54,400 nucleotides of DNA from a candidate division NC10 bacterium CSP1-5 (GCA_001443495.1 LDXR01000010.1:1-54400), one strand, 5' to 3'. Shown: positions 6,430 to 17,624, numbered from the stretch's first letter. The notes: a model not told the origin generated them from the letters alone. Numbers and translations are program-made.

Positions 6430-7695
6430 CTACGCGAGGAACCGTCGCGGGTCCGTGATTCTCCCTTCGACGGCTGTTGCGGCTGCGGTCCAGGGCGAGG
6501 CGAGATACAGGAACGAGTTGGGATTCCCCATCCGCCCCTTGAAGTTCCGGTTCTGGGTGGCCATGCACACCTCGCCGTCCGATAGGAGCCCGAACTGCAT
6601 CCCCGGGCAGGGCCCGCAGGCGGCATGGCCGATGACGGCGCCGGCCGCTTCCAGAGCCTGGATGACCCCTTCCTTGAGGGCCTCGTGGTAGACCCACCGC
6701 GAGCCGGGATAGACCAGCAGGCGGGTTCCCTGTGCGACCCGGCGTCCCTTCAGGATCTGGGCGGCGGCCCTGAGGTCTTCCAGGCGCCCGTTGGTGCAGG
6801 TCCCCAGGAAGACCTGGTCCACCCTGATCCCTTCTTTCTCGACCTCCGCGGCCTGCTTGACATTGCCGGGGGTGTGCGGGACGGCGACGAGTGGTTCGAG
6901 CGCCGCGCACTCGATTTCAATCAGCCGCTCGTACGCGGCGCCGGGGTCCGCCGCGAGCGGTCTCCAGTCCTTCTCCCGGCCGTGCCGCTGCATCCATCGC
7001 CGCGTCTCTTCGTCCGAGGGGAACAGGCCGAGTTTGGCCCCGCACTCCTGGGCCATGCTGGTGATGGTGAACCGGGCATCCATCGAGAGGTGGCGGATCG
7101 TCTCTCCGTCGTACTCCATCGCCTTGTAGACCGCGCCGTCCTCGCCAATGGTGCCGATGATGTGGAGGATGATGTCCTTGGATGAAACCCCGACAGGAAG
7201 GCGGCCGCGGAGTTCGAAGCGCATCGTCTCCGGGACGCGGAACCATTGCTTGCCCAGCGCCATGGCAACGGCGGTGTCGGTGGAGCCCATCCCGGTGGCG
7301 AAGGCGGCCATCCCCGCCGCCGTGTTGGTGTGGGAATCGGCTCCGACGATCACGTCTCCTGGCTTCACGTACCGCTCGGAGATGAGGACGTGGCTGATCC
7401 CTTCCCCGACCTCCGCCAGCAGGCAGCCGGTAGCCTTGACGAAGTCCCGGAGCCTCTTGTGCATTGCGGCGTACTCGGGTCGGCCCGGGGGGCCGAGGTG
7501 GTCGAGGACGATCATGGCGCGGTCCGGGTGCTTCAGGGTGTCCTTGCCCATCAACTGGCGGATCACGTCGAAGGTCAGGGTCCCGGTGCCGTCCTGGACG
7601 AGGGCGAGGTCCACCGGGCAGATCACGACGTCGCCGGCGCGCACCTCGTGCCCGAGCTTCTGCGCGAGGATCTTCTCTGCCAACGTCATCCCCAT
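6430..7695 (-). CDS. leuC: 3-isopropylmalate dehydratase large subunit (aconitase family)
   Basis: A 421-residue member of the aconitase superfamily, the length of the archaeal-type LeuC group. It has VGADSHTNTAAGMAAFATGMGSTD, the 4Fe-4S cysteines in GTCTNGR and CGPCPG, and substrate-loop residues near its C-terminus (GRMGNPNSFLYLASP). ATG 7695 (MGMTLAEKIL) follows AAGGAG at good spacing; a GTG five codons upstream is possible. It pairs with leuD immediately downstream. No other leucine gene is in the window, so homoaconitase-like or dimethylmalate dehydratase roles cannot be excluded. Confidence 0.87.
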   Translation of the reverse strand: MGMTLAEKILAQKLGHEVRAGDVVICPVDLALVQDGTGTLTFDVIRQLMGKDTLKHPDRAMIVLDHLGPPGRPEYAAMHKRLRDFVKATGCLLAEVGEGISHVLISERYVKPGDVIVGADSHTNTAAGMAAFATGMGSTDTAVAMALGKQWFRVPETMRFELRGRLPVGVSSKDIILHIIGTIGEDGAVYKAMEYDGETIRHLSMDARFTITSMAQECGAKLGLFPSDEETRRWMQRHGREKDWRPLAADPGAAYERLIEIECAALEPLVAVPHTPGNVKQAAEVEKEGIRVDQVFLGTCTNGRLEDLRAAAQILKGRRVAQGTRLLVYPGSRWVYHEALKEGVIQALEAAGAVIGHAACGPCPGMQFGLLSDGEVCMATQNRNFKGRMGNPNSFLYLASPWTAAATAVEGRITDPRRFLA

Positions 7696-7836
7696 GCGTG
7701 TCTCCTTCACGAGTTACTCTACCGGTTGTGCGGTCAGGCGTCAAGGCGCGCAGGGCTTTTCGCCTTGAATCTCGCTCCCCCGGAGAGTATCATGGTTGGC
7801 CACACCGCAATCAGACCGACCGCCGAGGAGCGGACC

Positions 7837-9009
7837 ATGCCGGAAACAAAGACCATGGTGATCAACATGGGGCCGCAACACCCCTCGACCCATGGGGTCT
7901 TGCGGTTAGTGCTCGAGCTCGACGGGGAGGTGGTCGTCAAGGTCACGCCCCATATCGGATATCTCCATACCGGCATGGAGAAGATCATGGAGTCAAAGCG
8001 CTATCAGCAGGCCATCACCGTGACCGACCGCTTCGACTACCTGGCCCCCATGTCCAATAACCTCGCCTTCGTGCTCAGTGTGGAAAAACTTCTGGAGATC
8101 GAGGTGCCGGAACGGACCCGGGTCATCCGCGTCCTGCTCACGGAGCTGACGCGGATCAATAGCCATCTCGTGGCGGTAGGGACGATGGCGCTCGAGATCG
8201 GGGCCCAGAGCGTCTTTCTCTATTGCTTCCGAGAGCGGGAGCGGATCCTCGACATCTACGAGATGGTGAGCGGGGCCCGGATGATGTCGAGTTACTTCCG
8301 GGTGGGGGGACTGATGGCCGACCTCCCCGAAGGCTTTGACCAGGCGGTTCAGCAGATCCTGAGGGAGTTTCCGCATCGCTTCGATGAGTACGAGGATCTC
8401 CTAACCCGCAATCCCCTCTGGATCCAACGTTGCAAAGGCATCGGCGTGATCAAGGCGGAAGAAGCCATTGCCTGGGGGCTCTCCGGCCCGAATCTGCGGG
8501 CCTGTGGCGTCCCCTGGGATCTCAGGAAATCGAACCCCTACTCCGGCTACGAACGATTTGACTTCGAAATCGCCCTGGGGCAGGCTGGCGATGCCTACGA
8601 GCGGTATCTCGTGCGGATCTTTGAGATGCGGCAGTCACTCAAGATCGTGGAGCGGGCCCTGAAGGAGATGCCGGGCGGGCCGGTCAATATCGACAATCCT
8701 AAGATTGTCCCACCGCCGAAGAGAGTGGTCCGGCAGAGCATGGAGGCCCTGATCCATCACTTCCTCCTCTATTCTCACGGCTTCAACGTGCCGCCCGGGG
8801 AGGCCTATGTCCCGGTGGAGGGTCCCAAGGGGGAGGTCGGGTTCTACGTGGTGACCGATGGAACCAACAAGCCCTGGCGCGTTAAGCTCCGGCCCCCGTC
8901 CTTTGTGAATATCCAGGCGCTGCCCCGGCTGATCGAGGGGCATATGGTCGCCGATGCGGTCGCCATCATCGGCAGTGTCGATTTCGTCATGGGGGAGGCA
9001 GACCGGTAG
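7837..9009 (+). CDS. nuoD: NADH-quinone oxidoreductase subunit D
   Basis: A 390-residue 49-kDa-type complex I subunit. It starts METKTMVINMGPQHPSTHGVLR-like at ATG 7837 after GAGGAGCGG and contains HIGYLHTGMEK, the TELTRINSHL segment and the C-terminal RPPSFVNIQALP ... DFVMGEADR motif. NuoD forms part of the quinone-reduction site in the peripheral arm. The flanking nuo genes are absent; instead its stop codon is one base before ccmA. It is either a dispersed member of a split nuo set or a second copy. Linkage to cytochrome c maturation suggests joint expression of respiratory functions. Confidence 0.93.
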   Translation: MPETKTMVINMGPQHPSTHGVLRLVLELDGEVVVKVTPHIGYLHTGMEKIMESKRYQQAITVTDRFDYLAPMSNNLAFVLSVEKLLEIEVPERTRVIRVLLTELTRINSHLVAVGTMALEIGAQSVFLYCFRERERILDIYEMVSGARMMSSYFRVGGLMADLPEGFDQAVQQILREFPHRFDEYEDLLTRNPLWIQRCKGIGVIKAEEAIAWGLSGPNLRACGVPWDLRKSNPYSGYERFDFEIALGQAGDAYERYLVRIFEMRQSLKIVERALKEMPGGPVNIDNPKIVPPPKRVVRQSMEALIHHFLLYSHGFNVPPGEAYVPVEGPKGEVGFYVVTDGTNKPWRVKLRPPSFVNIQALPRLIEGHMVADAVAIIGSVDFVMGEADR

Positions 9010-9010
9010 C

Positions 9011-9745
9011 GTGGTGCACAGCGGGACATCCGTCGTCGGCGTGTCGGTCCGGGGCCTGGGGAAGGCTTTTCGGGGGACGTGGGCCCTCCGTGGGGTCGAT
9101 CTGGATCTCGCACCGGGCGAGACCCTGGTCCTCTTCGGGCCGAACGGGTCGGGAAAGACGACCCTGCTCAAGATTCTGGCGACGCTTGTGCGGCCGACCC
9201 GGGGATCCGGGGTAGTCAGCGGGGCCGACCTCGTGCGTGCGCGTGACCAGATTCGGCACCGCGTCGAGATCCTTTCGCATGGAAGCGCTCTCTACGAAGA
9301 GCTGTCAGCCCGCGAGAATCTTTCCTTTGCTGCAGCCATCCGCGGCGACCGGCCAGCGGAAGGCGCCGTGGCGGCAGCGCTGGAGCGGGTGGGCCTGGGT
9401 GAGGTGGCGGATGAGCGGGTCCGCACGCTGTCGAGCGGGATGAAACGGCGTATCACGCTTGCCAGGCTGCTCCTTCGGCGCGTAGACCTGTGGCTATTAG
9501 ACGAGCCTTACACGAATCTCGACCGTGAGGCGACCAAAGTGCTCGAGGCGGCCCTGCAGGAACACCAGGAGAGGGGAGGCATGGCCGTGATTGCGACGCA
9601 CAACTTCCTCGACGGTTTCAAACTGGCGACCCGACTGGCCATCCTCGCGCGTGGACGGCTCATCCTGGACGAGCCGCGCGGGACCATGACCCTTCCAGTA
9701 TTTCAGGAGCTGTACGCCTTACGGACCGAGGGGGGAGGACGGTGA
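9011..9745 (+). CDS. ccmA: Cytochrome c maturation heme exporter ATPase CcmA
   Basis: A 244-residue ABC ATPase with Walker A GPNGSGKTT, signature LSSGMKRR, Walker B LWLLDEP and H-loop ATHN. The short length and lack of transmembrane parts, plus the ccmB/ccmC neighbours, identify CcmA, which powers release of heme-loaded CcmE from CcmC. GTG 9011 lies one base after the nuoD stop. A longer frame reaching into nuoD (from 8954) adds no conserved sequence. Confidence 0.92.
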   Translation: MVHSGTSVVGVSVRGLGKAFRGTWALRGVDLDLAPGETLVLFGPNGSGKTTLLKILATLVRPTRGSGVVSGADLVRARDQIRHRVEILSHGSALYEELSARENLSFAAAIRGDRPAEGAVAAALERVGLGEVADERVRTLSSGMKRRITLARLLLRRVDLWLLDEPYTNLDREATKVLEAALQEHQERGGMAVIATHNFLDGFKLATRLAILARGRLILDEPRGTMTLPVFQELYALRTEGGGR

Positions 9746-10419
9746 ACTTTCTGGCCCTGGCGGCAGAGATCCTCCGCAAAGATCTCCGCATCGAGGCGCG
9801 CAGCCGCGAGGGTCTGAACACCCTCCTCTTCTTCAGCGCCCTCCTCGTCTTCCTGTTCCGGTTTGCCCTCGGTCCCACGGAAGCACAGGTCCGGCAGGGG
9901 GCGCCGGGGCTGCTCTGGTTCGCCTTTATTCTCACCGGGCTGTGGGGGATGGCCCGCGCGTTCCAGATCGAGCGGGAAAACGACTGCCTTGAGGCACTCC
10001 GGCTCGTCCCCGGAGACCTGGGGGGCGTGTATCTCGGCAAGGTCGTCGGCGGATGCTGTGTGATGGTGGCGACGGAGCTCGCGATTGTGGTCATGTTCGG
10101 GCTTTTCTTTCATCTCGACCTCTGGCCGGCCGGAGGCCGTCTCGTCCCGGTCCTGATTTTGGGGACGGTTGGTTTTGTCGCCATCGGGACCCTCTTCGCG
10201 GCGATTACCGCCCACCTGAAGGCTCGCGAGGTCCTGTTACCCTTGCTCCTCCTCCCTCTCGTGATCCCTGTCCTCCTTCCCGCGAGCCGACTGACGGAGC
10301 TCGTCCTGGCCGGAGAAAGCCTAGGGGCTGAACCACACTGGCTTCGGTTGTTGTTGGTCTTCGATCTGGTCTTTCTCGTGCTCGGGTATCTCACCTTTCC
10401 CTTCGTCATGGAGGACTGA
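9742..10419 (+). CDS. ccmB: Cytochrome c maturation membrane protein CcmB
   Basis: A 225-residue, six-helix membrane protein beginning MNFLALAAEILRKDLRIEARSRE, the usual CcmB opening, with GLWGMARAFQIERENDCLEALRL in the middle. CcmB is the permease partner of CcmA. GTG at 9742 overlaps the ccmA stop by four bases (GTGA), indicating translational coupling. Confidence 0.92.
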   Translation: MNFLALAAEILRKDLRIEARSREGLNTLLFFSALLVFLFRFALGPTEAQVRQGAPGLLWFAFILTGLWGMARAFQIERENDCLEALRLVPGDLGGVYLGKVVGGCCVMVATELAIVVMFGLFFHLDLWPAGGRLVPVLILGTVGFVAIGTLFAAITAHLKAREVLLPLLLLPLVIPVLLPASRLTELVLAGESLGAEPHWLRLLLVFDLVFLVLGYLTFPFVMED

Positions 10420-10424
10420 GCACC

Positions 10425-11087
10425 ATGGATCGCCTGGGAGTGACCCTGGGTCTGGGGGCGGGGGCGCTTGTGGTCGCCGGCCTCTGGATGGGTCTCGTTC
10501 AGGCCCCGCCGGACGCTGTCCAGGGGGAGGTCCAGCGGATCATGTATCTTCACGTCCCGAGCATCCTGACGGCCTATTTGGCCTTTACCGTCGTCCTTGT
10601 CTCCAGCATCGGCTACCTCGTGCGCGGGACCCGGGGATGGGATCGTCTCGCCCATGCCTCGGCTGAGGTCGGCGTCGTCTTTACCGCAATCACGCTCTTT
10701 ACCGGCGCCATCTGGGGCAAGCCGACCTGGGGAGTGTGGTGGACATGGGATGCGCGCCTCACCGGGACCGCGGTCCTCTTTATGGTCTACCTCGGCTATC
10801 TGATGCTCCGTTCTGTGGTGGAGGACCAGGACCGCGCGGGGCGCTATGCGGCGGTGGTCGGCATCCTGGGATTCTTTGATATGATCTTTACGCATATGGC
10901 CGTTGAGTGGTTCCGAACGCTTCACCAGCCCTCGTCCCTGCAACGTGGGACGATCGACACGGCGCTGAAGCTCCCCCTGAACGTGAACCTTCTGGCCTTC
11001 GTGGTGCTCTACGCGTACTTTCTGGCCCGACGTCTCCGGCTGGCGGCGCTCGATGAGGCCGTCGAGGCCAGAGACCTGGGGGAGTAG
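10425..11087 (+). CDS. ccmC: Cytochrome c maturation heme lyase component CcmC
   Basis: A 220-residue six-helix protein with the tryptophan-rich heme-handling motif WGVWWTWDARLT and the two periplasmic histidines in YLHVPS and FRTLHQP. CcmC loads heme onto CcmE. It begins five bases after ccmB and ends directly before ccmD. Confidence 0.94.
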   Translation: MDRLGVTLGLGAGALVVAGLWMGLVQAPPDAVQGEVQRIMYLHVPSILTAYLAFTVVLVSSIGYLVRGTRGWDRLAHASAEVGVVFTAITLFTGAIWGKPTWGVWWTWDARLTGTAVLFMVYLGYLMLRSVVEDQDRAGRYAAVVGILGFFDMIFTHMAVEWFRTLHQPSSLQRGTIDTALKLPLNVNLLAFVVLYAYFLARRLRLAALDEAVEARDLGE

Positions 11088-11234
11088 ATGGGTCCCTGGG
11101 GGTACATTGGGCTTGCCTACGGCCTCGCCGCCATTACGCTGGTGGGGTATGGGTGGAGTCTCGGCATGCGCATCCGGAAACGACGGGCGCGACTCGACCG
11201 CGAGGCGTCCGGGCGGGTCGGGGTGGTAAAATGA
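11088..11234 (+). CDS. ccmD: Cytochrome c maturation small membrane protein CcmD
   Basis: A 48-residue product (MGPWGYIGLAYGLAAITLVG...) with one N-terminal membrane helix followed by a basic stretch RIRKRRARLDRE, the typical CcmD plan. ATG 11088 directly follows the ccmC stop, and the stop overlaps the ccmE start (ATGA at 11231). CcmD stabilises the CcmABC-CcmE complex. The gene is short enough to be missed by automatic calling. Confidence 0.88.
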   Translation: MGPWGYIGLAYGLAAITLVGYGWSLGMRIRKRRARLDREASGRVGVVK

Positions 11235-11680
11235 GGGGTCGGAATCGACAGATTCTTATCGGCGGTCTCGTCATCCTCGCGGGCATCGGCTATCTGATCT
11301 GGACAGGGACTCAGCAGGCCCTTGTGTACTTTTACACCCCGAGCGAGATTCAGGCGAAGGAGGGGGAGCGGATGGGCAAACGGATCCGGCTCGGGGGGCT
11401 CGTGGTGGAGGGGTCGCTGACTCACGCGCCTGAGACGTTAGGCTACACGTTTCAGCTCACGGACGGCGGCGCCAGAATCCCGGTCCGGTTCAAGGGGATC
11501 CCACCGGATCTTTTTAAGGAAGGGGCGGGGGCAATTGTGGAGGGACAGATGGGGCCTGACGGCGTTTTTGACGCCGATCTGATCATGGCCAAGCACAATG
11601 AAGAGTACCGGCCTCCGTCGGGCGATCGGCCCTCACCCCAGGAACTCTACCGGTCCCTGATCAAGCGGGAGCGGAGCTGA
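11231..11680 (+). CDS. ccmE: Cytochrome c maturation heme chaperone CcmE
   Basis: A 149-residue protein with an N-terminal anchor (ILIGGLVILAGIGYLIW) and a periplasmic OB-fold. The heme-attachment histidine is present in IMAKHNEEYRPP, matching LAKHDENY of E. coli CcmE. Start ATG 11231 overlaps the ccmD stop; a longer in-frame extension overlaps ccmD. CcmE carries heme covalently from CcmC to CcmF. Confidence 0.93.
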   Translation: MRGRNRQILIGGLVILAGIGYLIWTGTQQALVYFYTPSEIQAKEGERMGKRIRLGGLVVEGSLTHAPETLGYTFQLTDGGARIPVRFKGIPPDLFKEGAGAIVEGQMGPDGVFDADLIMAKHNEEYRPPSGDRPSPQELYRSLIKRERS

Positions 11681-11706
11681 CTACGTGCCTCAGGGTTCAC
11701 GGTTTT

Positions 11707-11761
11707 GACTGCTAACTGCCGGCTGCTGTTTTTCGGTCATCGGTCATCGATCATCGGTCAT
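11707..11761 (+). repeat. Degenerate tandem heptamers upstream of ccmF
   Basis: Three related heptamers GACTGCT AACTGCC GGCTGCT (11707-11727), six bases, then four heptamers CGGTCAT CGGTCAT CGATCAT CGGTCAT (11734-11761). They fill most of the 98-bp gap between ccmE and ccmF, up to the ribosome binding site. Confidence 0.8.
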
Positions 11762-11778
11762 CCAGAGGAGTGTCCACG

Positions 11779-13745
<1,967 letters not shown>

Positions 13746-13749
<4 letters not shown>

Positions 13750-14318
13750 CGGCAAGCTGGAAAAGGTCCCTGATCCCTTTCTCGGTGGTGCCGATCCTCC
13801 TCCTCTTGGCCTATGGATTCCGGACCGACCCCAGGGTCGTTCCGTCGCCTTTGATTGAGAAGGCGGCGCCCCCCTTTTCCCTCTCCCTTTTTGACGGAGG
13901 GCATCTCAGCCTGGACGGGCTTCGGGGGAAAGTGGTGGTGGTGAATTTTTGGGCCTCCTGGTGCTATCCCGCCTGTTACGAGGAGGCGCCTGTTCTCGAA
14001 GGGGGCTGGCGCGCCTACAAGGATAAGGGGGTTGTGGTCGTCGGGGTGAATGTCCAGGACACCGAGCAGGCGGCTCGAGAGTTCATGCGCCGGTTTCAGT
14101 TCTCATTCCCCAATGGGGTTGATCCCAGAGGGAAGATCTCTATCGACTACGGGGTCTACGGGATTCCGGAGACCTTTTTCCTCGATACCGAAGGGCGGAT
14201 CGCCTACAAGCATGTCGGGGCCGTGACCGGCAAGGTCTTCTCGGACCAGATCGAAGGGCTTCTCGAGCGGGCACGACAGGCCGGACAAGAAAGGGGGAAA
14301 GTTGGACGTGGGGCGTAA
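13746..14318 (+). CDS. ccmG: Thioredoxin-like protein of the CcmG/ResA/TlpA type with CxxxC
   Basis: A 190-residue protein with an N-terminal membrane anchor (SLIPFSVVPILLLLAYGF) and a periplasmic thioredoxin fold, overlapping the ccmF stop by four bases. It should reduce apocytochrome cysteines or CcmH. The active site reads NFWASWCYPACYEEAP, so the two cysteines are separated by three residues instead of two as in WCxPC of CcmG. The cis-proline segment YGIPETFFLD is intact. The spacing change is clear in the DNA (tgc tat ccc gcc tgt). Confidence 0.88.
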
Positions 14319-14760
14319 GGGCGTCATCTGTTTTATCATCTCTCTTGTGATGGTCGCGCCCCGTGCGTTTGGGGCTTCTTCGCTTGAGGAGGATGTCCGG
14401 CAGATTTCCACCGAACTCCGCTGCCCAGTCTGCCAGGGCCTCTCCGTGGCTGATTCCCCGTCCCGGATGGCGGATCAGATGCGGGACTTGATCCGTGAGC
14501 GGCTCGAAGCCGGAGAGAGTCCCGAGGCTGTCAAGGCCTACTTCGTGGAACGCTATGGGGAATGGATCCTGCTCGCGCCGAGACGCGAGGGGTTCAACCT
14601 GCTGGTGTGGGTCCTTCCCTTCCTCGGCCTCACCGGGGGGGCCGCCGCGCTCTTGATGGTCCTGAGGCGGTGGAAGAACCATCCGGCACCCGCCGCCCCC
14701 TCGGTGGATCCGGCCACCCTCGAACGCGTCCGCCGCGAGATGGCCCAGGATCAATCCTAG
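14302..14760 (+). CDS. ccmH: Cytochrome c-type biogenesis protein CcmH
   Basis: A 152-residue protein with a signal peptide, the conserved redox motif LRCPVCQGLSVADSPS and a C-terminal membrane helix (LLVWVLPFLGLTGGAAALLMVL). CcmH presents apocytochrome to CcmF. The likely start is TTG 14302 after AAGGGGGAAAG, overlapping the preceding gene; GTG 14308 is an alternative. Confidence 0.92.
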   Translation: MDVGRKGVICFIISLVMVAPRAFGASSLEEDVRQISTELRCPVCQGLSVADSPSRMADQMRDLIRERLEAGESPEAVKAYFVERYGEWILLAPRREGFNLLVWVLPFLGLTGGAAALLMVLRRWKNHPAPAAPSVDPATLERVRREMAQDQS

Positions 14761-14784
14761 CGCGACCCAAAGGAAGAAGGCGCC

Positions 14785-15675
14785 GTGCTTTATATTATCG
14801 TGTTCCTCATCATTGCGGCCGCGGTCCTGGCGGTGGGCTATCCCCTTTTTCGCCGGAAGGGGGGTTCGACCTCCGCAGAAATGGAAGAAGAACCTGAGGA
14901 CCTCAAGCTGAGACGCGAGAAGCTCTACGATGCCATTCGAGAGCTCGAACTCGAGCGCGAGGCGGGCTCCCTCTCGCAGGAGGAATATGAAAAGATCCGC
15001 GGCACGTACGAGATGCAAGCCGCAGCCCTACTTCAAGAGGAGGAGCGTCGGGTTAAGACCCATCCAAAGCCGCCCCGCAAACCTGAGCCGGTCAGGGCAG
15101 GACCGCCGAGCCGCACGCCGGTGTCCCATCGCCTTGGCCTCCTGATTCCGGCAGCGATCATTCTTTTGGTTGGGGTCGGGATCGGCTACTTCCTCGGCAC
15201 GTCCGTCACCTTCCGGCAGGAGGGGATGGGGATCACCGGGAGCATTCCTGGGCGGGAGGGTGCGCCGGCGGTTTCCTCGACCCTGCAAGAGGCCAACGCC
15301 GCTTTTGATCGGGGGGATTTTCGTCAGGCCTTGGAGGGCTATAAGAAGATCCTGGAAAACGACCCGCAAAACGCAGAGGCCCTGACCCAAATTGGGGCTC
15401 TGCTGGCGCGCGGCGAGCATTACGACGATGCCCTCAAGACCTTTGATCGGGTCCTGGGCATAGCCCCCAATCACCCCCATGCCCTTTTCGAGAAGGGATT
15501 GGTGCTCTTCCAGGGGAAGGTCGAGCCGCGCGAAGGGATCAAGATCTGGGAACAGCTGATCAAGACCGCGCCCCCGGATAACGAACATGCACTGACCGCG
15601 AAGCGCCTGCTGGAGCAGGTCCGCGGCTCCATGGGTCGCCCGGGCACCCCCTCCGCCTCGCCCCCCAGCAAGTAG
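14785..15675 (+). CDS. ccmI: CcmI-like TPR protein of cytochrome c maturation
   Basis: A 296-residue protein with an N-terminal helix, a coiled-coil segment containing the CcmI-type stretch LYDAIRELELEREAGSLSQEEYEKIR, a second membrane helix (LLIPAAIILLVGVGIGYFLG) and tetratricopeptide repeats (about residues 170-280). CcmI binds the C-terminus of apocytochromes c and delivers them to CcmFH. It is the last gene of the nuoD-ccmA-I run and starts with GTG 14785, 24 bp after ccmH. Confidence 0.87.
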   Translation: MLYIIVFLIIAAAVLAVGYPLFRRKGGSTSAEMEEEPEDLKLRREKLYDAIRELELEREAGSLSQEEYEKIRGTYEMQAAALLQEEERRVKTHPKPPRKPEPVRAGPPSRTPVSHRLGLLIPAAIILLVGVGIGYFLGTSVTFRQEGMGITGSIPGREGAPAVSSTLQEANAAFDRGDFRQALEGYKKILENDPQNAEALTQIGALLARGEHYDDALKTFDRVLGIAPNHPHALFEKGLVLFQGKVEPREGIKIWEQLIKTAPPDNEHALTAKRLLEQVRGSMGRPGTPSASPPSK

Positions 15676-15687
15676 CCACTGTTTTAC

Positions 15688-15720
15688 TTGACATACAAAG
15701 GGCCTCATGATATACATGTA
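15688..15720 (+). promoter_or_regulatory. Promoter with overlapping palindrome for the toxin-antitoxin pair
   Basis: TTGACA (15688-15693), 17-bp spacer, TATACA (15711-15716). CATGATATACATG (15706-15718) and the nested TACATGTA form a palindromic region over the -10, a natural site for autorepression by the ribbon-helix-helix antitoxin. Confidence 0.65.
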
Positions 15721-15751
15721 ATACGAGCGCAGTACATCAAAGGAGATAGCT

Positions 15752-15970
15752 ATGTCCGTTTCGATTTCAGTGAGACTCCCGGAAGAGATCGCAAGGGCCC
15801 TGGAAGATCTCGCAAAGAGCACCGAGCGGCCTAAAACCTTTCTGATCCGTAAGGCACTGGAGTCCTATCTGGCCGAGTATGCGGACTACCAGATTGCTCT
15901 GGAGCGGCTTCGGAATAGGGACGATGCCGTCATCTCCGGCACCGAGCTGAGAAAGCGCCTTGGCATATAG
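15752..15970 (+). CDS. Ribbon-helix-helix antitoxin (CopG/RelB type)
   Basis: A 72-residue protein beginning MSVSISVRLPEEIARALEDLAKSTERPKTF, the beta-strand and helices of a ribbon-helix-helix DNA-binding domain, with a C-terminal segment (AVISGTELRKRLGI) that would wrap the toxin. ATG 15752 follows AAAGGAG. The toxin gene overlaps its 3' end by 11 bases. It should repress its own promoter and neutralise the toxin. Confidence 0.88.
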   Translation: MSVSISVRLPEEIARALEDLAKSTERPKTFLIRKALESYLAEYADYQIALERLRNRDDAVISGTELRKRLGI

Positions 15971-16214
15971 GGTTGAGTACAAGGCCTCAGTTGCCAGGGA
16001 CCTAAGACGCATCGACAAGAAAGAAGTCACCAGAATCCTTCAAAGAGTCGAACAGGAACTCGGCGCTGGCGGAAAGGGAGGCGAGCTGCTTCGGGGTGAG
16101 TTCCAGGGGCTGTGGCTTTTGCGGGTCGGCGACTACCGCGTCATCTATGTCAGGACGGATGAGGGCTTCCTCGTTCTGCGCATTGCGCATCGCCGCGAGG
16201 TTTACAGGAAGTAA
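15960..16214 (+). CDS. RelE/ParE-family toxin
   Basis: An 84-residue protein (MAYRVEYKASVARDLRRIDKK ... LWLLRVGDYRVIYVRTDEGFLVLRIAHRREVYRK) with the RelE fold pattern and the typical basic C-terminus with R..YRVIY and HRREVYR. RelE proteins cleave mRNA in the ribosome. TTG 15960 is the start compatible with the antitoxin overlap. A ParE-like gyrase-directed role cannot be excluded. Confidence 0.87.
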   Translation: MAYRVEYKASVARDLRRIDKKEVTRILQRVEQELGAGGKGGELLRGEFQGLWLLRVGDYRVIYVRTDEGFLVLRIAHRREVYRK

Positions 16215-16258
16215 GGTGTGGCGTTGTAGAGCCACAATAGACGGAAAGGTTTTGGGCG

Positions 16259-17494
16259 ATGATTGCGGTTGAAGAGGCGCAGCGGATCATCCTGGCGTCG
16301 GTGGACAGGATCGGCTGGAAGTACGTTGAACTCCTCGATGCTCTTGGGCGAGTTCTCGCCGAGAACGTCATCGCGCCGGAGCCGATCCCTCCCTGGGACA
16401 ATGCGGCCATGGACGGGTATGCGCTTCGGTCCGAGGATACTTGCGATGCGAGCGGTGATCGGCCAGTGGCGCTCCGACTCATCGGGACAGCAGCAGCGGG
16501 TCAGATCTTTGACGGGCTTGTGGAAAAGGGGCAGGGCCTCAGGATCATGACCGGTGCCCCACTGCCTCGGGGCGCCGATGCGGTGATCCGCCAGGAGGAC
16601 ACCCAGGCGACCGATCGAGAGGTCTTCGTGGTCCGCGAGGTCGGTCCCGGACAGAATGTCCGGAGCGCGGGCGAGGATGTCAAGACGGGAGAAGAGGTGC
16701 TAGCAACAGGGACCCTGTGTCGCCCCGGGGTGATTGGACTCTTGGCTGCTCTGGGACGGCGACGGGTGGCGGTCTACCAGCGCCCCCGCGTGGCCATCCT
16801 GGCAACGGGAGATGAACTCCTTCGCTGGGATGAGGCGCCTACCCCTGGCAAGATTCACAACAGCAATAGCTACGCATTGGCCGCCCAGGTGCTTCAGGCC
16901 GGGGGAGTGCCTGTTCTACTCGGGCCGGTGGCGGATACAAAGAAGCTCCTCGCCGAGCACCTGCGGGAGGGTGTTCGGGCGGATCTCTGTGTGACCTCCG
17001 GTGGGGTGTCGGTTGGGGATTACGATCTCATGGTCGAGACTCTGCGAGAGTTGGGCGCCGAGGTTCGGGTCCGCAAGGTCAACATGCGACCCGGGAAGCC
17101 GTTTACCTTTGCCCTGCTTGGGCAGAAACCGGTCTTTGCACTGCCGGGCAATCCCATCTCGTGCATGGTTACCTTCGAACTCTTTGTTCGGCCGGCGCTC
17201 AGGAAGATGCAAGGATATTCCGATCTGTTCCACCCGGAGATCAGAGTCACGGCCGCCCAGGCCATCGTCAATAAGGATCGCCGCCCCGCCTACTTGCGGG
17301 TGATCCTGACCCAGACCGACGCAGGCTACACCGCCCGCCTCACCGGCGATCAGGGTTCGGCGATGCTTCACTCCATGGCCTGGGCCGACGGGCTCGCGTT
17401 CGTCCCTGGCGAGACTGAGATCCCGGCGGGCCGCCAGCTTCGGATCCTCCTCCTTGCGGACGAGCCGACAGCCTCACCCCTCGGAACACGCTGA
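16259..17494 (+). CDS. moeA: Molybdopterin molybdenumtransferase MoeA
   Basis: A 411-residue MoeA with PPWDNAAMDGYALRS, IMTGAPLPRGADAVI, the MPT-binding core TSGGVSVGDYD and NMRPGKPFTFA, and LPGNPISCMVTFELFV. It inserts molybdate into molybdopterin-AMP to make molybdenum cofactor. It begins 44 bp after the toxin and is not obviously coupled to its neighbours. Confidence 0.95.
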   Translation: MIAVEEAQRIILASVDRIGWKYVELLDALGRVLAENVIAPEPIPPWDNAAMDGYALRSEDTCDASGDRPVALRLIGTAAAGQIFDGLVEKGQGLRIMTGAPLPRGADAVIRQEDTQATDREVFVVREVGPGQNVRSAGEDVKTGEEVLATGTLCRPGVIGLLAALGRRRVAVYQRPRVAILATGDELLRWDEAPTPGKIHNSNSYALAAQVLQAGGVPVLLGPVADTKKLLAEHLREGVRADLCVTSGGVSVGDYDLMVETLRELGAEVRVRKVNMRPGKPFTFALLGQKPVFALPGNPISCMVTFELFVRPALRKMQGYSDLFHPEIRVTAAQAIVNKDRRPAYLRVILTQTDAGYTARLTGDQGSAMLHSMAWADGLAFVPGETEIPAGRQLRILLLADEPTASPLGTR

Positions 17495-17624
17495 CGATGC
17501 CGAGCCCTCTGGACGTCGGCAGCTTCAAAGCCCGGGTGCAATGCCGAGGCGGCCGATCAGGGGGTTTGACCGAATTCGGCAACAGGATAGAATGGACGTT
17601 CATCGTTTCATGAGGGGAGGCCGC